Made by a program: the position numbers and the translations under genes
Shown: one piece after another, positions 43,307-56,100 of the stretch
How positions within the stretch are numbered: position 1 is the stretch's first letter
Layout: each line of letters opens with the position of its first letter
Notes under the pieces: generated by a model
Databases searched by the model: none
Told to the model about the DNA's origin: nothing
What the model saw: the letters and a program-made list of their open reading frames with translations, nothing else
DNA from: Bathynomus jamesi
Taxonomy: Eukaryota > Arthropoda > Malacostraca > Isopoda > Cirolanidae
NCBI GenBank assembly: GCA_023014485.1
Contig: JAJOZX010002351.1
Coordinates: forward strand, 108,501-172,500
DNA length: 64,000 nucleotides
Direction: 5' to 3'

Positions 43307-43308
<2 letters not shown>
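42550..43308 (-). mobile_element. CR1/L2-like LINE, C-terminal part only
   Basis: ORF 43310-42570 carries the thumb and C-terminal domain of a LINE RT: NRAKRITGQILRTFKRRDRN, LMKTLIIPKLEYCSVL, IQRSFTAKINGCKELNYWER, LFNQLPKDLMNKSG and FKRRLDAWLRTIPDEPGVPD. The catalytic palm is absent, so the copy is 5'-truncated. The 3' end has AAGCTTGACCTTCGT and terminal AAAGGTT repeats, shared with the SINE at 2218-2513. (TA)n lies at both ends. Confidence 0.82.

Positions 43309-43363
<55 letters not shown>
43309..43363. repeat. (TA)n microsatellite
   Basis: TA run at the truncated 5' end of the LINE fragment. Confidence 0.95.
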
Positions 43364-43751
43364 CTTACAATACATCCCGTGCGTTTGTGAACATTTTCTA
43401 TTGACCGCTGCGGTTAGGTCATTAATACATGTTCCCTTCGAGGTTGAGAAACAATGGAGCTGCATGTTGTATTACTTCTCTTAACACTTATATTTACTAT
43501 TAATTCTTAGTACCGTTGGTTTCATAACTATTGTAATGAGTCATGACCAATATTTAATGTGTACTCCTTACGCAATTCATTTCACACGTTAACTATAATT
43601 TTGCTTGTTTGTCCTAAAAAACTACCGGACATAACCATAAACTGTATGTTATCCTATATGTAATCATAATTATAATTAATCATAAAATTTATATATTACA
43701 TAATAATCATGAGTACCTTTAAACTGTTTATTTATTTTATAATTATAATTA
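43364..43751. other. no gene seen
   Basis: AT-rich sequence with TAATTATAATTAGTC-like words repeated here and at 44500-44670. Nothing recognised. Confidence 0.45.
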
Positions 43752-43759
43752 GTCGTAAT

Positions 43760-44498
43760 CAGGGATGGGGAACTGAATCGAACTGGAATTGATAAACTGA
43801 TAAAACTGATATTGTTTTATGAACTGATATCGAAAAAAACTCGAACAGAAAAAAATTCTGACAACTAAAATCGAAATTCGAACTGAAATTGAAAAACAAT
43901 CAAAACCTGAAATCTAAATTCGAATAGATTAAAAATAACAGTTTTGCGTTTCAGTTTTGAGGAGCATTTCGATTGCAAAAAAATATAAATAACGTGAATT
44001 GGTTTCCTTTTCAACTTAACATTTGTATGGATTTAAAATATCCATTTATCCTTTAATTCGATGTAGAAAATAACGCAGCTGAAAGTACTAGAGAGAATGG
44101 TTTTAAAAATTAAAGAAAAAGAATTAGGGAGGAAAATTTTTATCCCATATCAAAATACTTTTCAATAATGACTGCGCTCCTTTCGTTGACCTAAGTTTAA
44201 TCACTTGGTAATGACGCCTTCAGTTTTCTGACCATTAAATTTTTCGGTTCGATAATAGCTCTACTATCTATATGTACATGAGTGACAAATAGTACAAAGA
44301 AATTCTTAAAGAAATCTGAAAAAAAAAACTGGAATCGAAATTTAAATTGAATCGAATCGAAAAATATAAAACTTGAATCGAAAAATAAACTCAAATCGAA
44401 AAAAACTTAAAAATTAAATCGAAACTGAAATCGATATTTTTCAGACTTAAACTGAAATCGAAAACTGGAATTAAAAATTTATCAGTTTCCCATCCCTA
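43760..44498. mobile_element. 739-bp hAT-type MITE with AAATCGAA repeats
   Basis: Inverted ends CAGGGATGGGGAACTGA and TCAGTTTCCCATCCCTA. GTCGTAAT occurs on both sides (43752-43759 and 44499-44506), an 8-bp target duplication. Both flanks consist of degenerate AAATCGAA/GAACTGA units. No transposase. Confidence 0.85.
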
Positions 44499-44682
44499 GT
44501 CGTAATAATAACTAATCCTAATAGTTATATATGGTACAAATTATAACTAATTATGTGTTTGTTTTAGCTTATAATTAGTCATAATTAATCGTATAATATT
44601 TATATATCACATAATCAAAGCTGCCTATGAAGTTTGTTTTATATTATAATTAATTATAATTTTTATAGTATAGAGGGTGTCC

Positions 44683-44905
44683 ACAAACTCCTGTTCCGGT
44701 TTTAAAATTTTATTACAACAAAACCAAAAGAGATAGAATAATGCAGTATTTTGCATTTTGTTGCTTAACTAATGAAGTTTTGTTCTTGATTTACAGGTTG
44801 TAATCTGAGTGTCAAGTCGCTATTGATAGAGACTTGAACGAAAATGGCGACTACACAGGAGAAAGCTCAATGTGTAATCTGGAAAAGGAAATAAATTAAG
44901 TAATT
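44683..44905 (+). mobile_element. 5' fragment of a mariner-like element
   Basis: It starts GAGGGTGTCCACAAACTCCT, a terminal-repeat type also seen at 57165. A start codon at 44844 opens MATTQEKAQCVIWKR, the usual N-terminus of DUF4817-type transposases, then hits a stop. The rest is missing. Confidence 0.6.
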
Positions 44906-45094
44906 AACTAATAAGCAATGAATGCTCTGCCTAGCCTCAATAATAAAGTAAATAAATATAAGTATACTTATTTCAACTTCTTAAATAACATAAATATCGT
45001 TAAATTAAACTTAGGCACAACGCTGTTTCACACAAATAGTAGTACTGGGGAGACCACACAACACGTCGCCTCCGATGAAGTCTATACGGTAACA

Positions 45095-45103
<9 letters not shown>

Positions 45104-45157
<54 letters not shown>
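45104..45157. repeat. (GT)n-(TA)n compound microsatellite
   Basis: Seven GT units then about 20 TA units. Confidence 0.95.
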
Positions 45158-45159
<2 letters not shown>

Positions 45160-46151
45160 CACCAGTTTAGTATTTGAAGGTTACGTATCTAAAATGTCGT
45201 TTTCATTTAAAATGGCAAATGTACTTACCTGTATAAAATAAAAGTGAAATAAATTGAAACTGTAAAGTCGAAATCCACCTTTGTTTATTTCGTACAAACA
45301 GTTTCATTGAAATAGGTATATAACTATTCAATGTTTGAGTTGATGAATAATTTAATGTCTATTTAGATAGGTGGAAAATCTGCTTCCTACTTTGAATTTT
45401 CTCTCGAAAATATCAACTTAATGCCGGGACAGGAGATTGCGACTGTATCCCATCGGCTGGAAACAATTGTATCACTCTCCTGTTGTCGGTAATCGATTAG
45501 TCTAACTGCACCTTTTGCAATTATCTTAGGGAAGTAATTCGGAGTTTCTGTCTTGTTTACGAACAAAAAAAAAGCCAAACTATCATATTTATTTCTTTTG
45601 AATGAATAGTCCGCTATTTGAGTAGTATGTACTGTCATGCGTTTGAATGTATTATCAAGGGTATTCATAAATTCCTTCGTAATACGTAATTAATTAAGGA
45701 AACTTCTGCTGATAATGAAAGTCATTAAACTGCACTGTGCTTCGGGTTTACATATATTTGGTAATACGCTGTTATATTTATGGGCCTTAGAGTAATTTAA
45801 AATTTTTATAAACGCTAATACAAATATTTTTTAATTTGATGTAACAACAGTCGGATATCAAAATATAAAACTTGATCATCACCTTAAAACAATATACGAA
45901 AAACCAATTGGACAGTTTTTCCCAAATATTACGTTCTGAGATGTGTTGCTTTGAACTTGATTTTGTGAAAAAAAAAAAATTTGTCATTATCACCTTGTTA
46001 CCCTCACACGTTCCCTTTGTCCTACAATTTTTTTTTGTAAATACGTTTTTCGAAAATTTCAGTGTATATAACGATTATGCTGAATTTTAAAAATATGTAC
46101 TATAGTTTTTATTTTATGCCTTTTGAATTTCTGGTATTTTGATTTTTTCCT
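45158..46151. other. no gene recognised
   Basis: AT-rich DNA. A 93-codon minus ORF (45668-45387) has no known motif and no supporting context. Confidence 0.4.
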
Positions 46152-46439
46152 TTGGAAAAGTTGAAGTTGAAGCGAGCTCCCGAAAGTTCAGTAGTCTTGA
46201 TGTCGGACTCTGGGCGCTCAGACTTTGGGTTCGCTCGTAGCTACTGGTTCTTGAGTTGGGTTGGGTTGGACACTTATACTGTTAATGGTCGGACTCAGGT
46301 GACTCATGAGGAAACTCTCACACTCACGCAGCGGAAAAGAGTTTGTTACATTTTGTTTATCTTATGGATTTTGAAAGAGTATGATAGAGCACGTGTGAAT
46401 AAGTTTTTGGAAAAAAATGTAATTATTCCTAACCCTTAA
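46152..46439 (+). other. 95-codon ORF of unknown status
   Basis: Begins MEKLKLKRAPESSVVLMSD and is more G+C-rich than its surroundings (46170-46350). There is a hydrophobic patch (CYILFILWIL) near the end. No domain, splice sites or neighbours support a gene. It may be part of an unknown repeat. Confidence 0.2.
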
Positions 46440-46564
46440 AATGTTTTTCTTTGCAATCGAGTTTGTTAAAGTTTGCACGACGTAATTTCAATGCGTCCAA
46501 AATATATAATGCAATTTTCAATAAAATCGTATGAATAGTTTTCTCTGAGTATTTGAAAATAATG

Positions 46565-46775
46565 CTTCTTCATTGTGCAGTCCCCTGCAATAGTCGCTCT
46601 CCACCTCTGTATAGCCCTCTCCGAGATATGACAGCAACGCAGTCCCTCTTTCTCCCCCACCATCACTCCCTCACTCTCCTCCCTTCTCCCTCTCGCTATT
46701 CCCCCCTCTCTTCCTCACCCTCTCCTTTCGTTATCCCCACATCCTCTCTCTCTCTCTCTCTCTCTTTGTTCCCTC
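46565..46775 (+). repeat. dispersed pyrimidine-rich repeat with (TC)n
   Basis: CAGTCCCCTGCAATAGTCGC, TGTATAGCCCTCTCCGAGAT and CGCAGTCCCTCTTTCTCCCC recur in reverse complement at 48330-48450. A (TC)n run is at 46743-46767. The CT-rich strand continues to about 47000. Confidence 0.7.
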
Positions 46776-48329
46776 CTCCTGCCTCCTTGTTATTTTCTTT
46801 CGATTTCCCTTCATTCTTATTTTCCTTTCTCCTTCCCCTTTACCTCATACTAATACATGACCCTTCTCTTCCCCTACCCCGCTGCTCCCCGGTTATTACC
46901 TTCTTCCATGTCTCTCATTCCTCCCACTCTATCAACTACTTCTGTCATTTGTGTTTTTGCTTCTTTCCTTTTTACCTTCCCCTCCTTATCCATTCCCTCT
47001 TTCACATAATAACTGACTCACTCATCTACTCACGCATTTAATTTTTAATAAAACTTCCTTTATAAATACTAAAAATATTTTAACAGCTTCCGAAAATGTT
47101 CGTGTATATCAATAATCTTGTTCCTCTTTGAAATAATACACCAAAAACGACAATATTATAAGAGCAAACCGTCTACATGGAATCGCACAATAGCTGAAAT
47201 TAATCATCATTTTGTAGAGGAATACAACATTTATTTGTAAGTGTTAATATCGAATCACAATATAACAAAAAGTATTGCATCACGAATAATTCCAAAATTC
47301 GAAGGACACTGTAATTCAGCGTGTCAGATTACGGTTCGAATAGCATCTAATTTTAAACTGTGATTTGAACCCAGCGACAAAATTTATTATACAGACCGCG
47401 CTTTCGGCTCACTACCCTACGGGTAAAGCTTGTGATTACTTCGAGATCTTTAACGCCACTCATCTTGATAGATCCGACTCTAACGGGCGACTGAACGAGA
47501 GACATTAGCTCCACCCACTTTACGCAAGTCAGCCAATTATAACAGGCGACTGAGCGAAAGAGATATTTGTTACTCCGCTCAAAATTGCTCAAGGTTTTTT
47601 ATTTATAGATAGATCTGTAAAGTAAAAAAAAATATGGGAAAACTCTTTAATTAGCGTTTCGTTTTGACGATCTTTTTCCAGCACATGTGTAACAGACAGT
47701 TTCAAAACACCAGGTTAAGTGTGTGTGTGTCCCTCAGGAACCCACAAGTCATCTACAATGACGTGACATCTGTTCCAAATAGGCTACGACAGGTCATTAA
47801 TAATAATGGAGGATGGACCATGTATTGACTAATTGTGTATAATAATGTTATGGTTGTGATTTAGTAAATATATATTTATTTACTTGAACAACTGTCAGTT
47901 CCTTATAATTTGATTATGTTTTGTATGTTTTTAAGAAAATCCCCAAATTTACTTGATTCGTGTTTATTTTTTTAATAAAAAATTGAAAGATGTTATCATT
48001 ATCTCTCCATGGATATACCTTTTCTGGATAATCATTTGTTGATGATGCATGGACTTTAAACAGAAATGTTATTGCCTAGAGGGAAAGTCGATACTACAAC
48101 TTACCTTACACTTTAACTATAACATGGCCATATCAAAATCCTATGATTGAAAGTTTTTAAAGTAGCCCACGTTTGTGAAATAACCTAACTACTCTATTCC
48201 CTAAATTTAGAAATAATGCGTGAATAAAATACAGTCATCCTAGCATTACCACCAAAACTACAATGAACAATATATTTATTCAGTCATGGTTTTTCAAAAA
48301 ATAAAAGTATTACTATGATAACACTTGAG
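46776..48329. other. no gene recognised
   Basis: Non-coding. A weak tRNA-like stretch lies at 47410-47345 on the minus strand (GGGTTCAAATCACAG resembles a B box) but has no clear A box. Nothing else. Confidence 0.4.
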
Positions 48330-48450
48330 AGGCGGAGGAGGAGGGAGAGAGTGAGAGTGGGGGAGAAAGAAGGACTGCGTTTCTCCCACATCTCGGAGAG
48401 GGCTATACATGGGTGGAGCACGACTACTGCAGGAGACTGTACATCCAGTT
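48330..48450 (-). repeat. inverted copy of the 46565 repeat
   Basis: The reverse complement reads CAGTCTCCTGCAGTAGTCG, TGTATAGCCCTCTCCGAGAT, CGCAGTCCTTCTTTCTCCCC, then a CT-rich tail, in the same order as 46565-46690. Confidence 0.75.
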
Positions 48451-48596
48451 TGATGAATTTCTGATTTTTTTGTTTTAATTTTCGGATTGTTTTTTATAAA
48501 AAAAAAGATAAAAATCTGCCAAATGAAAATTTTCAGAAATATTTAACTCAGAACTAACTGTTTTGGTGCCCAAAACCGCTCCAACCACTACATCCG

Positions 48597-48598
<2 letters not shown>

Positions 48599-48644
<46 letters not shown>
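48599..48644. repeat. (GT)n-(TA)n compound microsatellite
   Basis: Five GT units followed by about 17 TA units. Confidence 0.9.
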
Positions 48645-48645
<1 letters not shown>

Positions 48646-48743
48646 TTAAATTTCATTAAGTTCTCAGAAAATATATAAAAAATGTAATAATATATTTTAT
48701 TAATTTCTCTTCAATTTCAATTATATTTTTCTTTTCATTTTTC

Positions 48744-48830
48744 AGATTCCACGTAAGGCTGTAGGTTCCCCTCCGTCATATGACATTAGATGTAATGAAG
48801 GTGGTTAAACAACCCCATCAACTTATCACA
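48744..48830 (+). mobile_element. 3' part of a 5S-type SINE
   Basis: CAGATTCCACGTAAGGCTGT, then AGGTTCCCCTCCGTCATATG and GATGTAATGAAGGTGGTTAA, follows the tail of the SINE at 6355-6535 in the same order. The 5S-like head is absent. Confidence 0.6.
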
Positions 48831-50159
48831 GTCATTAAATTTACTCTTATTTTGAAATTTACTTCTTACTATAGCGTTAACCCCTGTCTAGAAAACAAAA
48901 AAATAACTAAACTCTTCCTCTATATTGAACACTATCAAGGAACAACACAGGTTGTTCACACGTTAGCTCAACTTCATCCCTCAGGCTATGTTACATCTCA
49001 TACGGGTCACAGGACCATGTGGCTTCAGTTTTTTTCTCACTTTAGCGTTGACAGCCATCTCGCTTCAGTGCAAGGTATCTTCCTTCATTATCAAGTGTAT
49101 CCTCAGATTAACTAAATTAATTTGAATATCATACACAAACTTGTGTTTTTGTAATTTGTAGTTTGTGATATAACCTCTTATCCATAATCCCACGAATTGT
49201 CATAAGGGCCCACGAAATGCTTTTTGTTTAGGTAAAACTATTTTTAGAATATAAAAATAATATTACTACAAATAAACAATACTGGGTGCAAACAAAAACT
49301 TAAAGCATCTGCGTAAAACTGTTTGAACAATTTTAAGATTTTTAGGCATTATTTAATTTTCAAATTGTCAGTTATAAACCACACATCTGATCTTAGGCGT
49401 CACGAAGACGACGTAACGTCATGATAACAATGCAAAGGAGCCTTGTGCATACAACATCGCGTTCTCATTGGTTGCACTAACGACAAGAATGCTCGATGAA
49501 GGGAGTGCCCATTTAATTTCAAATTCACAACTTGGCTTTACTAGCATTAACGCCGCCGCCATCATCATCATCATCATCATCTCTGTGAGTGTGTTCGAGA
49601 GATTCACATTATAAATTTTTAGAAAAAAAGTGTGGTCATTTGAATAAGGTTTTTAGTCTGTTTATTCTACTGCTGGGGGACCCACACATGGAGGTTCCAC
49701 CGACCATTTGGCCAGTGGGCCGCCTGGCCAGTCCGCCGCCTGGCCAGTCCGCCGCCTCTGAACTTAATTCCAATTTTAATGTAAGTTGTTTATGTTTGCC
49801 CAGATAATAGTTCTTTAAAAGTAATTTCATTCTGTTGTCAACATGGCACTCGCTCCTCTCCATAACAAATGCATGTGAAGATAGTGTGCATATTCGACGC
49901 TGTAAGAGAGTTGCAGAAATCTTACAGCAAGAGCTCCGTGATGTTTGAAAATATGCATATTATTCAGGTGAAACTTACAAATGTAACCAATTGTTCTTTT
50001 TTTCTTTGCATAGGAATATCCTCGGTAATAATGCCACCAGCTAATAGGGAAAAATACTACGGACAACATTAACTTTATAACTTTTCTTAATTGTGTAGCT
50101 ACAAATTCTGTGCTAAAGACTGGTACACTCTAAATTTACAGAATACAATTTTCAAAAAT
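48831..50159. other. no gene recognised; short simple repeats
   Basis: Region downstream of P450 gene B. It contains (ATC)n at 49560-49580 and about three copies of GGCCAGTCCGCCGCCT at 49710-49760, a G+C-rich island in AT-rich DNA. No coding evidence. Confidence 0.5.
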
Positions 50160-53100
50160 TCATCGAATTGTCATCAGTAATTCTTGATTTAAGTCTGGAA
50201 GGGTAGAAAGCGTAACGGGTAATGATCTCATATCAAGTGCCTTTCCAGGAGGAACTGCAAAATTAATATTTTGTACAACTGTTGACAAAAAAATTAACAG
50301 TTCCATCCGAGCCAAAGCTTCACCCAAACATTGTCGCTTCCCTGAAAAAAGTAAAAGTTTTAAAGGAGTATATTTTAACAGCTTCAATATGATCATACTG
50401 ATATACTGATAAAAAAATTTTTGTTTACCCATGCCAAATACGTAGAGTCGTTCCCTGGGTTGTACAAACTTTCCATCTATGTCCAGAAATCTTTCAGGAC
50501 GGAATTCATACGGAGACTCCCAATATTTGGGATCATAATTTATCCATAAGACCATCGGACATACAATGGCGTCCTAAAAAAAAAAAAGAAAATAAATAAA
50601 AAAACTGAAATTTGAAAATTAAAAAATTCTGTAGCAACCGCATTAAGAAACGACATATATGATATCAGTGAAAAAGAAGAAGAGACTATACTGTTCAATA
50701 TATTAAGTTTGTCATTTTAAATTACCTTCGGAATTTTATATCCTCCAAAGTGAATGTCCTGAGAAGGTGTGCGCATGACACCAAACGGAAAATTGCTATT
50801 TCTTAGAGTTTCTTGAATAAAAGCTTCCATGTAAGAGAGTCTTAAATAAATACAAAATATATTTCAATGAATGATCACGAACTCCATTCAGTCATGGAAT
50901 TTTACTTCTTGTTTCAGATTTTAAATAATTTTTATAAATTAAGGAACATTAGTATGGTAATAACGTTATATGCATATCTGAATTATAATTTAATTTAGGA
51001 ATATCTCAATATCTGCTTATAATTTCTCATAATGAATAGTTTAAAATTTCTACACATTTGGTATTTCTACAACATTTACAACAACCTTTAATATATATTT
51101 AATATAAATGTGTGTGTGTGTGTTTGTATACCCGGATACAAAAATCGTGTCAACGTCGGAAATAAGTAAATACACAATGTGAAACATGACGACATTAACA
51201 TCTAAATTAATTGCCATGGAAATTAATAAATTAACCAAAGATCCTAAACACGGCTTTTTAATGATATTGTAAATATATATATGACAAGAGTAAACCAGAT
51301 GTTATATATTTCGATTTTCAAAAGGCGTTTGATAAAGTGCCAAATAGAAGACTGGGATCACCTGAAGATCAGGGCCCCCAGCCTCAATTACCAAATGATA
51401 TCTTCGTTAAAACTAACGAAAATATCACGACTTAACCTAACCAATCGTCAAGGGCGTACAGTTGACCTAACCGGGCATTCAATGTAATTTATTATTATAT
51501 TTGGTACTATAAAGCATAAAACAAGAATACATGGGGGCCCTGATCTTCAGGTGATCCGAAGATTGTTATAGGTTATATTATATAGGGGGCGCAGAGGTAG
51601 ACATAACGTAACTAAATCGAACCGGAATTAATCGACTCATAATCACTGTAGTTAAGTTCAATCCTGAATTATTTGACTGGAATGATATCAAGTCCGAGTT
51701 AATTCCGGATCGATCCAATTCACGTACGTTACTATGATGTAGGAATTCTATTTTATCTTCGCCTAAAATATTCGGATCTTGTGGGTTATAACCCATCATT
51801 TACTTAATTTTTTCATATAATACAGCAACCCACAAGATCCGGTTTTTCTTATGTAGAATTTAAATCTGAATGTATTTCCTTCTATGGTATTTCTCTTGCA
51901 AATTGATATTAACGGAGACATAAGCAATTTTTGGATCGATTAAAATCGATTGAAATTATTCGTTTTACCCCTGCGGGTCGATTTTCATATGAGAATAAGT
52001 TTTTCTGGTGTATTTTGGTGTATTTTATTCAAATCTGACCTTCATTTCTTGTGCAAATGAATTATTGAATGCCCGGTTAGGTTAATTAAATGCCGGTTAG
52101 GTCAACTGTACGCCCTTGATGATTGATTAGGTTGTGATATTTTCGTTAGTTGGGTTAAGTCGTGATATTTTCATTAAAACTAACGAAAATATCACGACAA
52201 CCTAACTAATCATCAAGGGCGTACAGTTGACCTAACTGGGCATCCAAATATTCTCTCGATCTCCCGAACCTCATATCTTTATCTTCCGAAATATTTGCTC
52301 GTTTAAAGGGTTCCACTAGAAATAAGACATGAACTTAATGTCTGTATAATGCCGTTATTACTTTCGTTATCATATAAATTTGAGTAATATGACCTATGCA
52401 TGCGCATTCCCACTATAATATGTGTGTGACCATGAAATGATTTCAAATATCTTTTCATAAAGTGTGCCTAAATGTAACAATACAGATGGTACTTCTCCAG
52501 ATTTTATGTACGTAGAGAATAAAGGGTATCTTTTCCAAAATGCAAATGCGTTACCATATTCCAAATATCAGTGAACATGTGTGTGTCACGCCAACGGTCA
52601 GTGATCTTGAAAATGTAAAACGACATAATAATAAAGCAGAATGTATAGTTGCGCTCATTAATCGGAGGACACGCTTGACAACAGATAGCGACACCTGGCA
52701 TATATTTGTTGTCTGTACTACAAACGGTTGTAACATTTTGAATGAATCTGGGTGAGTAGTGCTGATTGGTTGGTTGACTCATTGCCAAATGTCTTTAGAA
52801 CATAATTATTTCCATTCATCACTCTGGTTTACATATTACTGAGGAAACATAAATGAATAATTAAATACAAATTCAAGAAGGGGATATATATTAAAATGAA
52901 GTGAATAAAAAATGGTAGTCTTGTAAAAACTTACAAAAAAACTTTCGGACGTGATGACAGTGTTCATGGTATTGGCAAGCCTGTCATCGTGAACGAATTG
53001 AAGTTTCAATGTATAAAAACAGAGCCGTTGGTAGGCATTATTGCGCCCTGAGCACATTCCAAATTGATTAATTAATTTATTTATTTATTTATTTGCATTT

Positions 53101-56100
53101 AATATTGAACATAGATTCAGATATTCTTTTGCTTTATAACAAAGACAGAGCAAAAACTTGATATATATAAATACATACTGTATATAGGCGATTTATGAGT
53201 GAAAAAAAATGTTTTGATGTATAATAAATTTTGGATCAGGGCCCCCAGCCTTCTTTAGTTAGCTTTATAAGGCTAACTAACGAAAATATCACGACCTAAC
53301 TTAACCAATCGTCAAGGGCGTACAGTTGACCTAACGATTGATTAGGTTAGGTCGTGATATTTTCGTTAGTTAGCCTTATAAGGCTAACTAAAGAAGGCTG
53401 GGAGCTCTGATCTTCAGGTGATCCTAAATTTTAATGACATTATAACATTACCAGATTGATGGCTATCTGTAGGTTTCATACGTCACTGCTTAAAATATCT
53501 TCCAATTGGCAAATGCACGACAGCTGAGTGGATACTAGTGGTATGACAATGTTATATCCGGAGCAAATGCTATTTCTAGATCAGCAACACTGATATAGTA
53601 ATAAACAGTCACTGAGAGAAATATTATTTAGAAATGAAGAATGTTTTGTATTAAAGTAGCATTATAAATGCATATAATTGTTTTGTATTAATAAGTTCCA
53701 TGTTACAACTAAAGTGTTAAACCACTGTAGCTGTAACTCTTGGCGGTCTCTCATCTCAAATGAGAGAATTACAGAAAATAAAACTATTACAGTGATTCAT
53801 ATCAATAAACATAGAGCCATTTAAACGATGATATTTGACAATTTTGCAAAGGTGTTATGTACTTCAAACCGTTGACCTACATCCTGCAAGGATGTTCTGG
53901 ATTCAATTATTCCTATAATGCAATTCGTCTCGCAGTATATTATAAGGAGAAATTTCAGCAGAGGATTCAGTTGTCAGAATATTTGCGTTTCTAACATAAC
54001 ATTCTATACAATGTCGTTTTATATCAGGTCATCCCATAAGTAATGTCGTTTTTTTACCTTTATTTCCAAATGAAAATAAAACTGCATCAAAATAAATTTT
54101 AATCAATTTTATATTTTCCTTCACTTTCTATAACTCTCTGCCACCTCTCTACAAGCATTTCAATTCCATATTGACAAAATTCCTTCGGTTTAGAAGCAAA
54201 AAACTCGGAGAGGACAATGTTGATAGCCTCGAAACTTTCAAGTTCTTTCCCGTCAGGGTAGTTTTGAAGACTTCTGAATAGGTGGTAATCTGACGGTGCA
54301 AGGTCTGGTGAATAAGGAAGATGTGGAATTTTTTCCCAACCAAGCTGTTCAGTTTTGGCAGTGGTGATTTGAGCAGTATGAGATGCGCACTGTCCTGTTG
54401 AAACACACCACTCTTGCGATTGGCCAAAGAAGGACGTTTTGTTTGCAATGCAACGCTCCGTCTTTGAAGTTGCTGACAGTAGACTTCGGCTGTAATGGTT
54501 TGATTGGGCTGCAACAGTTCAAATAAACCACTCCTTGAATATCCCACTAAACGCACAGCAAAATCTTCCTGGGATGCAGATGTCCTCTTGGCTGTGGTGT
54601 AGCAGATTCCCCAGCACTAACCCACTGCCGATGACGCTTAACATTGTGATGAAGCAACCAATTTTTATCCCCAGTAAGGAGTCGATTCAGAAACGGTGCT
54701 TGAAGTTGCCGAGAATGCAATGAAGAACAAATGTTCACGTGATCTCTACAGTTGTCTGGTGACAACGTATGGGGAACCCACTTCCCAAGTTTCGACACTT
54801 TTCCCAGTCGTTACGGGTGGCGATGAACTGTGGAACCGGTCAAATTTAGTCGCTGGGCAAGTTCTTCAACAGTTACAGCAGGATTTTCTTCAAGTGTAGC
54901 TATCAGAAGGTCATCATTGAACTCAACAGGTTGGCCCGAGCGCGCTTCATCAGTTAAGCTATAGCCACCAGACCTAAACTTCTGGAACCATCTTTGACAC
55001 TTCCTTACATTTAAAGCTTCCTCCCCATAAATATCCTGAATATTTTTTGCGGCTACAATGGCGTTATTTCCTTTTCTAAACTCATAAAGCATTATATGCC
55101 TGGTGTGTTCGCAGTGGCAGATCTACTTGAAACTAATGAAACTTAAGCTTCAGGGCCCCTAATCCAGGAGGGGCCCTGAAGCAAACTTTTTTTTTAATGA
55201 GTGAATTTTTCAACAAAATCGATGGAGTTTTTTTAAGTGTTTGTTATTAAAATAAGGCTATTTTAGTGATAGAATCATAAGCCAATGGGTTGAAGTACTT
55301 AATATTGACCTTAGAATATGCTCTAATACCCATTTCATATGGCCTCAAAATGCCCCTGTAATTGGTCAAATTTCAAAATTTTCTCGGGGGCTTGCAGCGC
55401 CCGAACCCCCAGCTGTATGGGCTCGCTGAGCTCGCCAGAATCTATTCATAGTCTACATTTTGGCAGCTGGATCCTCGAATCCTTCGTTGGTGCAGCACAG
55501 CAATTTTAATCAAAATCTGAGATGTAGTGGTTAAATTTTTAAAAAATTGTGGTGATTTGCCATAGAACAACCCCATTGAAGAAGATAACAGCGGTTACCC
55601 AGACCTTGTTGCTGGTGGGAAGGGGCTCACTGTATGGCCCATTTTCAAGGACACCACCCCACCACCCCGTTCTCCGCCATTTGGGCCTCGAGGTCCCTGC
55701 AAGGGCAGCAAGGCCCTTTGAACCTTGTTGGATGTTGCCCTATTGTTGCTGGTTGCGAAGGGGCCCCCATAACAGTTCAAGCTTCAGGGTCCCAAAAATG
55801 TAGGTCCGCCACTGTGTTCCTCTGACACCTCCATCTTATCCGTAAGGATGAAATAAACGAGGATTGTTAACACGATAAAACTTCACTTAGAGTGAGAAGT
55901 AACATGTCTAAACACATAAAAATTCGAGTTTTCCACAAAATATACAGAGAAACATGTGCAAACACGTCGCGAGTTTAGCAATGCCAAAAAACGACATTAC
56001 TTATGGGATGACCTGATATTTTCGAGGCTACTCACCGATGGTGTAAAACACATGTTCGCCGTCATTTGGAATATGGTAAAGCATTTGCATTTTGGAAAAG

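Noticed and set aside
46152..46439. New host gene
   Set aside because: No motif, splice signal, paralogue or context. Open frames of this size occur by chance here.
47630..47690. Fourth hammerhead motif on the minus strand (ACGAAACGCT context)
   Set aside because: The CTGANGA box is absent and no stem II hairpin forms.
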